Shown piece after piece: positions 27,227-35,771 of a stretch of DNA of 64,000 nucleotides; position 1 is the first letter of the stretch; every line of letters starts with the position of its first letter. Origin of the DNA: Amycolatopsis lurida (GTDB lineage: Bacteria; Actinomycetota; Actinomycetes; Mycobacteriales; Pseudonocardiaceae); NCBI RefSeq assembly GCF_900105055.1, contig NZ_FNTA01000004.1, positions 6,293,501 through 6,357,500 of the forward strand. Direction: 5' to 3'. Below the pieces are notes generated by a model. That model was given only the letters and a program-made list of their open reading frames with translations. It was not told the DNA's origin and ran no database searches. Both the position numbers and the translations under genes were made by a program.

Positions 27227-27494
27227 GTTAGTGGGTGGCCGCAGCGTTTGTAGTGGCTGAGCCGGGCTTGGTGTTGTCGTCGGCGCCGGAAACGAGACCA
27301 GGCCCAGATGTGGTCGACGGCGTCGGCGACACGCAACACCAGTTTGGCGAGCAGGCGCCGGATCTCCGGTAGCGTAAATCCGATCATGTCTGCCTCGGTG
27401 GCGCCGGTTCCCCTTTTATGACAAGGGATCGTGAGACGGCGAGCCAGGCATGAGCGAGCATCGACAGCGTGATGTGGGCATACCATGCCCGCCG
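27227..27494 (-). pseudogene. IS701-family transposase, C-terminal fragment
   Basis: The end of the reading frame, 'LPEIRRLLAKLVLRVADAVD' followed by 'IWAWSRFRRRRQHQARLSHY', matches the conserved tail of IS701-type transposases. The piece before it ('AWYAHITLSMLAHAWLAVSR') is in another frame, so there is a frameshift too. The rest of the gene is missing where the IS256 element begins. Confidence 0.65.
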
Positions 27495-28933
27495 GGCCTG
27501 TCAAGTTTTCTGTGTAAGTGATCGAAATGGGGTTCTATTTGATGTAGTGGGCGATGCGTTCCGGGAAGGTCATGACGAGGGAGCCGAGGGCTTTCTTCCA
27601 GCCTTGGATGGTGGCGCCTTCGACGAGTTTGGCGGGGGCGCGGCGTTCGGCTGGTGGCAGGCCTTTCTCCTTGGCTCGTTGACGTGCTCGTTTGTCCTCG
27701 ATGTCCCGGATCGCCAGCCAGAGCAGTTTGATGATCGCGTCGTCGTTGGGGAAGTGACCCCGGTTCTTGATGACCTTGCGGAGTAGGTAGTTCAGGGACT
27801 CGATCGCGTTGGTGGTGTAGATGATCTTGCGGACCTCCGGGGTGAACTCGAGGAACGGTATGAACCGTTCCCATGCGTTTTCCCAGGTCATGACCGCCGC
27901 GGGGTAGCGGTTTCCGAGGTCGGACGCGGCGAACGCGTCGAGCTCGAGGCGGGCGGCGTCGGCGGTGGGCGCGGTGTAGATCGGTTTCAGTGCGGCGGCG
28001 ATCTTCCTGCGGTCGGTGTAGGACACAAACCGCATCGCCGCGCGGATCAGGTGGACGGTGCAGGTCTGCACGGTGGTCTGCGACCAGGTCGCCTCGATGG
28101 CCTCGGGAAATCCGGTGAGCCCGTCGCAGCACACGATCAGCACGTCCCGGATTCCGCGATTGCGTAGCTCGGCGCAGACCCCGGCCCAGAACTTCGCCCC
28201 TTCGGTGGCCTGGACCCAGATCCCCAGCACGTGCTTCACGCCGTCAAGATCGACACTGACGGCGATGTGAGCGGCCTTGTTGCGCACGGCGTGGCCGTCG
28301 CGGACCTTCACGACCAGGGCGTCGAGGTAGATGATCGGGTAGATCTCGTCCAGCGGCCGCGATTGCCAGGCCTTGACCTCGTCGAGCACCGCGTCGGTGA
28401 TCTTCGAGATCGTGTCGTGGGAGAGCTCCGTGCCCAGCGTCCGGGCCAGATGGTGGCTGATATCGCGGACCGTCATGCCACCGGCATAGAGCGAGATGAT
28501 CATCTCGTCCAGGCCGCCGGCCCGGCGTGAGCCCTTCGGGACCAGCCGGGGCTCGAACGAGCCCGCCCGGTCCCGAGGAGTGGCCAGATCCACGTCACCG
28601 ACCTCGGTGGACACCGTTTTCGGCGTCGATCCGTTACGGGAGTTACCGACCAGCCGACCGGCAGGATCACCCTTCTCATACCCCAAATGACCCGTCAGCT
28701 CGGCCTGCAAACCACGCTCCAGGACAGCTTTCACCAGCTCAGGCAGCAACCCGCCCTCCCCGGTCAACGCCACACCATCATCCACTTTGGACATCAGATG
28801 ATCAAGAAGGCCGGCATCCACCATGTCGTTGACCGCCCGCCTGGCCGGCTCGACATCCTCATCAGTCACGAACAACTGTGTACTCCCTCAATCGACACGA
28901 AGTCGATCTCATACACAGAACATCAGACACGCC
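27495..28933 (-). mobile_element. IS256-family element (subtype C), structurally intact
   Basis: The ends carry related inverted repeats: left GGCCTGTCAAGTTTTCTGTG, right (reversed) GGCGTGTCTGATGTTCTGTG, both continuing TA.G.GATCGA. The length is 1,439 bp with one intact transposase gene. The left flank is an IS701 fragment and the right flank an ISL3 fragment, so no target duplication is expected or seen; the element sits at a rearrangement junction. Confidence 0.8.
27535..28875 (-). CDS. IS256-family transposase (intact)
   Basis: A 446-residue DDE transposase of the mutator superfamily. Landmarks: 'GYEKGDPAGRLVGNSRNGST', 'TPRDRAGSFEPRLVPKGSRR', 'YAGGMTVRDISHHL', first Asp in 'PIIYLDALVVKVRDG', second Asp in 'VCCDGLTGFPEAI', 'CTVHLIRAAMRFVSYTDRR', and the Glu in 'TTNAIESLNYLLRK'. 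No frameshift was found. It could in principle supply transposase in trans only to elements with matching ends; subtype B ends differ. The region around 'HLIRA', where subtype A holds a group II intron, is uninterrupted here. Confidence 0.93.
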   Translation of the reverse strand: MFVTDEDVEPARRAVNDMVDAGLLDHLMSKVDDGVALTGEGGLLPELVKAVLERGLQAELTGHLGYEKGDPAGRLVGNSRNGSTPKTVSTEVGDVDLATPRDRAGSFEPRLVPKGSRRAGGLDEMIISLYAGGMTVRDISHHLARTLGTELSHDTISKITDAVLDEVKAWQSRPLDEIYPIIYLDALVVKVRDGHAVRNKAAHIAVSVDLDGVKHVLGIWVQATEGAKFWAGVCAELRNRGIRDVLIVCCDGLTGFPEAIEATWSQTTVQTCTVHLIRAAMRFVSYTDRRKIAAALKPIYTAPTADAARLELDAFAASDLGNRYPAAVMTWENAWERFIPFLEFTPEVRKIIYTTNAIESLNYLLRKVIKNRGHFPNDDAIIKLLWLAIRDIEDKRARQRAKEKGLPPAERRAPAKLVEGATIQGWKKALGSLVMTFPERIAHYIK

Positions 28934-28934
28934 C
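28919..28934. repeat. 16-bp direct repeat, left copy (AACATCAGACACGCCC)
   Basis: Overlaps the right end of IS256 subtype C. The identical sequence recurs at 29855-29870 on the far side of the ISL3 fragment. Confidence 0.75.
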
Positions 28935-29826
28935 CTCGACAGCCTATGCACAGGCTGTGAAGGACGCGCTGCCCAACGCGATCCAGGTCGCCGACCGATG
29001 GCATCTCTGGCACGGCCTGTGTGACGCCGTGGGCAAGGAGGTCGCCGCCCATAGCGCGTGCTGGGCGTCGGCCACAGGATTACGTGAGGGAAAGCTGGCC
29101 GAGACTACTTTGCAGCGGTGGCAGCAGATCCATACCCTGCTCGAGGCTGGAGTCGGGCTGCTGGACTGCTCACGCCGCCTGGGTCTGGCGCTGAACACGG
29201 TCAAGCGATACGCCCGCGCCGCCACCCCGGACCGTATTCAGCGGGTTCCCAAGTACCGGGCCTGCATGGTCGACCCGTACCGGGACCACCTCCGCGCCCG
29301 CCGTGAACAAGACCCAGCCGTCGGGGCCACCGCACTGCTGGCCGAGATCCGCGCTCTGGGCTATACCGGCAGCCACAACCTCCTCGTGCGCTACCTGAAC
29401 CAAGGACGGCATCTCGACGATCACCCACAGCTCTCACCACGACGAGCCGGTCGGCTGCTACTGACCCGGCCGGAGAATCTCACCGAACGGCAACACGAAC
29501 GACTCCAAGCTCTGACCGCGGCCTGCCCCGAAATGACGGCGCTGGCAGGCGTTGTGCGCTCCTTCGCAGCTCTGCTCTCTCCCCACAAGGACAATCCCGC
29601 CCGGTTGAAGGAATGGATTACCGCCGCACGCGAAGCAGACCTACCTCACGTGCGCTCCTTCACCCGAGGAATCGACCAGGACACCGACGCCGTCATCGCC
29701 GCGGTCACCCTCGAACACCACAACGGACGCACCGAAGGCGTGAACACCAAGACCAAGCTGCTCAAGCGGCAGATGTACGGACGAGCAGGCATCAACCTCC
29801 TGCGCCATCGCATCCTCCTCGGCTAA
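28934..29826 (+). pseudogene. ISL3-family transposase, N-terminally truncated
   Basis: From 'STAYAQAVKDALPNAIQVAD' the frame follows ISL3 transposases: 'DRWHLWHGL', a long helical middle, and the C-terminal 'GRTEGVNTKTKLLKRQMYGR' with 'LLRHRILLG'. The N-terminal zinc-finger half and the first catalytic Asp are absent, because the sequence starts at the end of the IS256 element. The right terminal repeat (CGAAAGTGCGCCAGAGCC, ending 29853) is present. The piece lies between two copies of the 16-bp repeat AACATCAGACACGCCC. Confidence 0.8.
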
Positions 29827-29854
29827 CACCACCACCGAAAGTGCGCCAGAGCCA

Positions 29855-29870
29855 AACATCAGACACGCCC
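29855..29870. repeat. 16-bp direct repeat, right copy (AACATCAGACACGCCC)
   Basis: Identical to 28919-28934. It sits exactly at the junction between the ISL3 right end and the truncated IS256 subtype B copy. Confidence 0.75.
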
Positions 29871-30739
29871 GGAAGAAGGTCGCCATAGGAAATAAAGCGC
29901 ATGGCGTTGCGGATCACGTGCACGACACACGTTTGGACCACAGTGTCGGGAAACGCGCCGCGGATCGCGTCGGGCAGGCCGGTAAGGCCGTCACAGCAAG
30001 CGATCAGGATGTCTTTCACCCCACGGTTACGCAGGCCGGTGACGACTTTGGCCCAGAACTTCGCCGCCTCGGTAACGGCGACCCAGAGCCCGAGGGCGTG
30101 TTTGCGGCCCTCCATGTCCACGCCGATGGCCAGGTAGGCGACCTTGGAGGTGACCACACCCTTGTCCTTGACCCGCAGCCGCAGGCCGTCGACATAGAGG
30201 AGCGGATACACCTCGTCCGAAGGCCGGGACTGCCACAGAATTGATCTCCAATGTGACCGAAGTGGTGACCGACGAGATCGCGTCGATATTACCCAGCCTG
30301 CGTGCGCGTTTCGGCACGATCGCCGGTTCGAACGAACCGTTCCGGTCGCGCGGCACCGCCAGCTCGACCGGCCCATTCGAGGTCGACACAGTTTTCGGGG
30401 ACCTGCCGTTCCGGGATTCCCGGACCCGCTTCCGGCAGGGTCTCCTTTCTCGTATCCGAAACGATGGGTCATTTCCGCGTCCAGCGCCCGCTCGAGCACC
30501 GCCTTGGTCATCTCGTCCAGCAATTCGTGCGCACCCAGCGACCCGCCATGCGCATACGCGTCCTTCACCAACGCATCAAGCGTTTCCGGTGACAACACGC
30601 GAGCGAGTGTCTCGCCGGCCGCGGGACCCGTAGCCCGATCAGGCGATGTGTTATCGGTCACAGATAGAGCCTTTCTGGGCCACGTCCAACGACCCGATCC
30701 TGGTCCATCCATGGCTTACACGGTTGTCATGACAAGGCC
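29871..30739 (-). mobile_element. IS256 subtype B, copy 2, 3'-truncated
   Basis: The upstream terminal repeat is present (ending GACAAGGCC at 30739) but the other end is lost within the transposase, after 'MRFISYGD'. At the break the palindromic GGCGACC..GGTCGCC stretch is turned round relative to intact copies, so the junction arose by inversion or template switching. It is otherwise nearly identical to the copy at 53.0-54.3 kb. Confidence 0.75.
29884..30666 (-). pseudogene. IS256-family transposase fragment with internal inversion
   Basis: The N-terminal coding region is followed by the subtype B frameshift after 'GSGNPGTAGPRK'. Then, in place of about 130 bp of normal sequence, a stretch of roughly 44 bp lies in reverse orientation (30238-30283). 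The coding order 'SDEVYPLLYVDGLRLRVKDK' to 'CCDGLTGLPDAIRG' and 'CVVHVIRNAMRFISYGD' follows before truncation. The second catalytic Asp is present but the Glu is lost. No active transposase is possible. Confidence 0.8.
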
Positions 30740-30740
30740 C

Positions 30741-30850
30741 CGGGTTGGTCGATCATCTGGCGCCACTGCTGACGCTCTCGCCGGTGACCCGCAAGCACGG
30801 CCCGGACATGGTCCTGATCGTGGACGGCACCCTGGCACCCACCCAGAGTT
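30741..30850 (+). pseudogene. IS5-like (DDE_Tnp_4-type) transposase fragment
   Basis: A short frame, 'LVDHLAPLLTLSPVTRKHGP' followed by 'VLIVDGTLAPT', resembles the segment of IS5-group transposases around the first catalytic Asp ('VDGTL.P'). It is abruptly joined to the IS3 fragment that follows. Confidence 0.5.
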
Positions 30851-30867
30851 CGTGTCTGGAAGAGAGG

Positions 30868-31130
30868 ATGTCCGTGTCTAAGAAGAGTCGTCGGTCGTTT
30901 ACTCCTGAATTCAAGGAGGAGACGGCAAAATCGGTGGTCGAGTCGACACGTCCTGTCGCGGCGGTCGCTCGTGAAATCGGTGTCAGTGAGCAGACCCTGC
31001 GCAATTGGGTTAACGCGTACCGTCGCGACCACGCCGCCGATGAGCCACCATTGACGATCTCAGAACGTGCCTGGTTGCGAGAACTGGAAAAGGAAGTCCG
31101 GGAACTGCGCGCGGAACGCGAGTTTCTGGG
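30868..31130 (+). pseudogene. IS3-family OrfA fragment
   Basis: The frame starting 'MSVSKKSRRSFTPEFKEETA' continues 'VAREIGVSEQTLRNWVNAYR' and the coiled coil 'WLRELEKEVRELRAEREFLG', which is the helix-turn-helix and leucine-zipper part of IS3 OrfA. The usual ending 'EFLKKAAA.F' and OrfB are missing. The first 88 codons are intact but no integrase catalytic subunit follows. Confidence 0.75.
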
Positions 31131-31296
31131 AAAGCGCGGCGCCCGACACAGGAATGAGAACCTGGTTCCGCGCTCCGGCACACACATATCCCGTCCACCG
31201 GGCGATGGGCCGCTTCACTCTGACCGCATCCGCGCTCGAACCGCTGCCGTCGTTCGTCCAGCGTTGCCATCGCGCTTGAAACCGTAAGGAAGACCC

Positions 31297-31506
31297 ATGC
31301 GCAAGAATCATGCATTCGCCACCGGCGTAGGCCTGGTCATCTGCGTGTCGGCAGCATGCTCGGCTGAGCCGAAGGCGGCTCCTTCTGAGGCGCCTGCCAT
31401 CGCGCCGCTCGCTGAAGCCACGTTCATCGTCCCGGTCGGGCCCAAGACTCGCCCCGGAGCAGTCACCTATGACCCCAAGTTGGTCCCGGCCGGGGCCAGT
31501 GCCTAG
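31297..31506 (+). pseudogene. Lipoprotein 5' fragment, possibly Cu/Zn-superoxide-dismutase-like
   Basis: A 69-codon frame with a lipoprotein signal ('VGLVICVSAACSAE', lipobox Cys about residue 21) and a preceding AAGGAAG ribosome-binding site. It ends at TAG in 'LVPAGASA*'. The same frame continues beyond the stop as 'VASTATDGKTNVTLLSAV', and the whole resembles the start of actinobacterial SodC-like lipoproteins ('TYDP.LVP.GA...V......G.T.VTL'). The metal-binding His region is absent. I therefore read it as a truncated gene; the family assignment is tentative. Confidence 0.4.
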
Positions 31507-31650
31507 GTGGCATCCACAGCCACCGACGGCAAGACAAATGTCACCTTGCTATCGGCTGTCGTCAGGCTGTTAGGCCTCTCATCCGATCACGTGTCGCCCC
31601 GTACCCAACCTCCACGGTCAATACACCTAGCTCCGGGGATACGATCGTGA

Positions 31651-34600
31651 TCATCCTGCAGCTGGCGCCTCTCCGTCGTCGACCAACGGGGTTTGGACCA
31701 GCCGGACGGACCTACGTCGGTTGATGAACTGGGCGCGTCCGGGCGGCAATACCCGCGGTTTGAGATTCCCCAGGAAGGCGCCTTCGGTCTTCGGACAGGA
31801 CAGCAGCAGAGCTGGCGTGCCGAGTTCCCACATGCGGCGGATAGCGGGGTTGCTCATCGAGCGGCCCGCTCCCGCAGTGCTGCGAGCCAGGATCACGTGC
31901 ACTCCGACGTCGGCCGCCTGAGCGAGGACAGGCATCAGAGCCTGCAACGGCCCCGCGCTCCCGCTTGACTCGGACAACTCGAAGTCGTCGATGACGATGT
32001 AAAGCCGTCCCCCTTGCCACCAATCCCGCAGCGGCAGTCGGCTGGGACTGATCTCCGGCCCGGGAATACGCTTCTCGAAGACGGAGGCCGCGCCAGCGAT
32101 CGACTTGGTGAGTGCTTCGGCGCCGACCGCGTATTCGAGCTGATACTCGGCGGGAATCGAGTCCCGTAGTTCGCGGCGGAAGTCGCCGAACATGATGCGG
32201 GCTTCGTCGGAGGTGTGATGGGCCACGATGGAGCGCGCGATGTGCCTGAGCAAGTTGGTCTTCCCCGTCTCGGCGTCACCGTAGATCAGCAGGTGGGGAC
32301 TAGCGTCGAAGTCGTGCCATTCGGGCGCCAAGTGCTGGTCTTCGAGGCCGAGTGCCATGCGCATCTCCGCAGTGGGCGACGGTGCGCGTGGGCCCGGCAG
32401 CTCGCGCACCGACAGTTTCTGTGGCAAAAGCCGGACCTGAGGTGCGCGCGGCGCGTTGGTCTGTGCCAAGGCTTCGGCGAGTTCGACCGCCGCCTCGGCG
32501 AGGTCGTCGGTCCGGGAGTCGCCGTCGATCCGGGGCAGCGCGGCGAGGAAGTGCAGCCGTCCGGGTGTGATGCCGCGTCCGGGTATGGCGGGCACCGTGG
32601 CGGCGAACCGGCTGTTGATCTCCGAGTCGACCGGGTCGCCGAGCTTCAGCTCGAATCGGGTCCCGACCACGTCCCGCAACCACGGCCGCATCTCCGACCA
32701 CCGGTTGGACGCGATGACGAGGTGGATGCCGAAGCTCAGCCCGCGGGCGGCCAGCTCGGTGAACTTCTCCTCCACGTCCTCGAAGTCCTGCCGGATCGTG
32801 TACCAGCCGTCGACCACGAGAAAGACATCGCCGTACGGATCGATGTCGCGGTACTTGCCTTGCGCGCGAGCGCGGCGGTAGCTGGCCATCGAGTCGATGT
32901 TGTGCTCGGCGAAGATGGCTTCGCGCCGCGCCATCAAGTTGGTCACCTCCAGCACGGTTCGCGTCACGCGGTCGCGGTCGAGTCGGTTGGCGATGCTGCC
33001 GATGTGCGGCATCGCCGCCAGGGCCGATAGTGTGCCGCCGAAATCCAGGCAGTAGAATTGTACTTGCTCGGCGGTGTGGGTGAGGGCGAGTGCGCAGATC
33101 AATGTGCGCAGGAGCGTGCTTTTGCCGCTCTGGGGTCCGCCGACCACCGCTGCGTTGCCCTGGCTGCCCGACAAATCGGCGACCAACAGCTCACGTCGCT
33201 GCTGTGCGGGCAAGTCGATCAAACCCACCGGAACGGACAGGTTCGCCGTATTCAGGTCGCCGACCGGGCGCGGGCCGTAGGTCGGGTGGTCGACGAGGGG
33301 CGGCAGGAGCTGGTCGAGGGTCGCCGCCGTCTTGAGCGGCGGCAGCCAGACCTGGTGCGCGCGAGGCCCGATGCCGCGCAATCGGCTGATCAGCACGTCG
33401 ATCACGGTCTGGGTAGCTTCCTCGGAGGCCACCTCTTCGACGACAGGTTCCGGTTCCGGCATCGCTGTGGGTTCGATGTACTGGGGACTGAATGGGACGA
33501 TGTGCTGTTCGACGGCGACGCCGAGTTGCTTCTGCTTCGCTCGGTAAGGTCCCGATGAGTAAGCCCCCTTGAATCTCACCAGCGTCTGCGTGTCCGGCCG
33601 GAGATAACCGTTGCCGGGGCTGTTCGGCAGTTCGTAGGCGTCCGGGACGCCGATGACACTGCGGCTCTCCATGGCGGAGAAGGTCCGGAGCCCGATCCGG
33701 TAAGAAAGGTGCGTTTCGACTTTGTGGATCCGTCCCTCATCGAGTCGTTGCGAAGCGAGGAGCAGGTGTACGCCGAGGCTGCGGCCGAGCCGGCCGATCA
33801 TCGCGAACACATCGATGAATTCGGGTTTGCTCGACAGCATTTCGCTGAACTCGTCCACCACGATGAAAAGTGCGGGCATGGGCTCGAGCGGCACGCCCTG
33901 GGCACGGGCGGCTTCGTAGTCCCGTCGGGACGCGTAGTTGCCCGCCGCGCGCAGGTGCTCTTGTCGCCGGTTCATCTCGCCGGTCAGCGCGTCCTGCATC
34001 CGGTCGACGAGTTCGAGCTCCTCGGCCAGGTTGGTGATCACCGCTGAGGTGTGCGGTAGCTGGTCGAAGCCAAGGAAAGCGGCACCGCCCTTGAAGTCGA
34101 CCAGGACGAAGTTCAGGTCGTCCGACGAATGGGTAGTCGCAAGGGCGATCACCAGGGTGCGTAGAAGCTCGCTCTTCCCGGAACCCGTCGCGCCGACGCA
34201 CAGGCCGTGCGGCCCCATACCGTCTTCGGCCGCCTCCTTGATGTCGAGTTCGAGGGGCGACCCGGCACCGGCGATTCCGATCGGCACCCGTAGCCGCCGC
34301 TTACCGGTCATCCGGTCACGGCGATACCGCACCGGGTCGAAGGTGGCGACATCGCCGATGCCGAGCAGGGATGCAAGGTCGTAGTCACCGGCCAGGGGTT
34401 CGTCTTCCTCTACCGCCTCACCGATGCGGAACCGCGCCATGATCCGGGACAGTGCGTTCGCCGCAGTCTCGCTGAGCCGGTCGGGGCATCCCAAGGACGT
34501 GGTTTCCTGCTTGCCCACCCGGTCGAAGGACACGGTGCGAAGGTCATCCGTGTCAACTTCGAGGAACAAGACGCCCGGGCGTTGTTGCCACGGCAGGGAG

Positions 34601-35640
34601 CCGGAAAGGTCCAGGACGACCGTGTTGCGGTAGCCTTCATCGGCGATCCGGTGGTCGGCGGGTACCGGGACGCCGTCGAGGATGAGGATGACGAACGGCT
34701 CCGAAGCGGTGACCGGAGTGTCCTCCTCGAACCGAGGCCTTCCTGTGAAGGCCGGGCCCCCGAGCAGGAGCTCGGTCTGATTGATGGCATCGGTTGCGAG
34801 GCGTCGCGCGCCCGCCGCGTCCCGGCTGTTCGCATCCTGGTTATGAGGGAGCCACTTCAACCAATCCCACCGGTTCATCCGATCGCCGTCGGCGCAGACT
34901 GCGATGCGCAGGTCACCGGGGGCGTGAGCAGTTGCCATCTGGGCGATGATCGCCCGAGTAAGCCCCAGCACCGCCTCGTCGTCACCGCTGAACTGGATCT
35001 GGCCGAAGCCTCGCAGGTAGACCGCGATCGGTGCCTCCGGCATCGTGCTGTAGGCTCGTATGAAGCGGCGCAACGCATGCGCGGCGAGGGGCTCGAGGTC
35101 TTCGACGGGTTTGCTGTCCGGAGGAACCAACTGGAAGGTCGAGCGCTGGGTGCCCAGGCCCAGCCGAACTTCGCCGAAGTCGTCATGGGCGGGGCGTCGT
35201 TCCCACAGTCGGTAGCCGAGAGCGATAGACCATAGCGCGTGCGGATCCGGATGGATCCAGCGTGCCGCCTTCTGCTGAGCCTTCAGCGCGCCCCGGACCT
35301 GCTTCCGCAGCTGGCCGAGATAACGAATGTAGTCACGCCGGTGGCCGTTCAGCTTCTGCTTGTGGGTGACCGAGCTCCGCAGCATCTGGGTGATGACCAT
35401 GCCGATGGCTGACACCACCATCAGGCCACCGCCGACGTACGCGAACGCGCCGGCGCCCGGCCGGACGAACATCATGACCATGGCGAGCGATCCGAGCCCC
35501 ATGGGGGCGTACATCAGCACCGAGCTGATCCCGCCGCCGGTATTCTCCGGGACGTCCGGTGGCGACTGGAGCTCGACCTGGGTGTCGGGCGCGGGCGGTT
35601 TTGGCCGTCGCGCCCGCCGGGCGAACAAGGTGGTGCTCAC
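31651..35640 (-). CDS. eccC: Type VII secretion ATPase EccC (FtsK/SpoIIIE type)
   Basis: A 1,329-residue protein. The GTG at 35640 is preferred because GGGAGAG lies 6 nt upstream; an in-frame ATG 48 nt further up lacks such a site. Two transmembrane helices occupy about residues 45-95. Three FtsK-like ATPase domains follow with Walker A motifs 'GATGSGKSE' (about residue 481), 'GGPQSGKST' (about 833) and 'GDAETGKTN' (about 1120). Walker B is 'LFIVVDEF' in the first, but 'VFLVVDGW' in the second lacks the Glu; the third has 'YIVIDDF'. EccC is the membrane motor that recognises WXG100 substrates and drives export. The gene is a single fused eccCa/Cb and is divergent from eccD. Confidence 0.95.
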   Translation of the reverse strand: MSTTLFARRARRPKPPAPDTQVELQSPPDVPENTGGGISSVLMYAPMGLGSLAMVMMFVRPGAGAFAYVGGGLMVVSAIGMVITQMLRSSVTHKQKLNGHRRDYIRYLGQLRKQVRGALKAQQKAARWIHPDPHALWSIALGYRLWERRPAHDDFGEVRLGLGTQRSTFQLVPPDSKPVEDLEPLAAHALRRFIRAYSTMPEAPIAVYLRGFGQIQFSGDDEAVLGLTRAIIAQMATAHAPGDLRIAVCADGDRMNRWDWLKWLPHNQDANSRDAAGARRLATDAINQTELLLGGPAFTGRPRFEEDTPVTASEPFVILILDGVPVPADHRIADEGYRNTVVLDLSGSLPWQQRPGVLFLEVDTDDLRTVSFDRVGKQETTSLGCPDRLSETAANALSRIMARFRIGEAVEEDEPLAGDYDLASLLGIGDVATFDPVRYRRDRMTGKRRLRVPIGIAGAGSPLELDIKEAAEDGMGPHGLCVGATGSGKSELLRTLVIALATTHSSDDLNFVLVDFKGGAAFLGFDQLPHTSAVITNLAEELELVDRMQDALTGEMNRRQEHLRAAGNYASRRDYEAARAQGVPLEPMPALFIVVDEFSEMLSSKPEFIDVFAMIGRLGRSLGVHLLLASQRLDEGRIHKVETHLSYRIGLRTFSAMESRSVIGVPDAYELPNSPGNGYLRPDTQTLVRFKGAYSSGPYRAKQKQLGVAVEQHIVPFSPQYIEPTAMPEPEPVVEEVASEEATQTVIDVLISRLRGIGPRAHQVWLPPLKTAATLDQLLPPLVDHPTYGPRPVGDLNTANLSVPVGLIDLPAQQRRELLVADLSGSQGNAAVVGGPQSGKSTLLRTLICALALTHTAEQVQFYCLDFGGTLSALAAMPHIGSIANRLDRDRVTRTVLEVTNLMARREAIFAEHNIDSMASYRRARAQGKYRDIDPYGDVFLVVDGWYTIRQDFEDVEEKFTELAARGLSFGIHLVIASNRWSEMRPWLRDVVGTRFELKLGDPVDSEINSRFAATVPAIPGRGITPGRLHFLAALPRIDGDSRTDDLAEAAVELAEALAQTNAPRAPQVRLLPQKLSVRELPGPRAPSPTAEMRMALGLEDQHLAPEWHDFDASPHLLIYGDAETGKTNLLRHIARSIVAHHTSDEARIMFGDFRRELRDSIPAEYQLEYAVGAEALTKSIAGAASVFEKRIPGPEISPSRLPLRDWWQGGRLYIVIDDFELSESSGSAGPLQALMPVLAQAADVGVHVILARSTAGAGRSMSNPAIRRMWELGTPALLLSCPKTEGAFLGNLKPRVLPPGRAQFINRRRSVRLVQTPLVDDGEAPAAG

Positions 35641-35771
35641 AGGCTCTCCCTTGGTGAGTGGTCTTCCCCTGATTCGAGCCGGCCGCACTGAGCGTGCGTC
35701 GCAGTGGCGAGCGCGTCGTTACGGTCGGAGCGGTCTCAGGGCTGGACCTAGCAGGAAGGGCCTGACACTTG
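35641..35771. promoter_or_regulatory. Divergent eccC-eccD promoter region
   Basis: 131 bp separate the two divergent secretion genes, so both promoters must be here. AGGAAGGG at 35752-35759 is the ribosome-binding site of eccD. No clear -10/-35 pair or SARP heptamer repeat could be assigned by eye. Confidence 0.5.
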
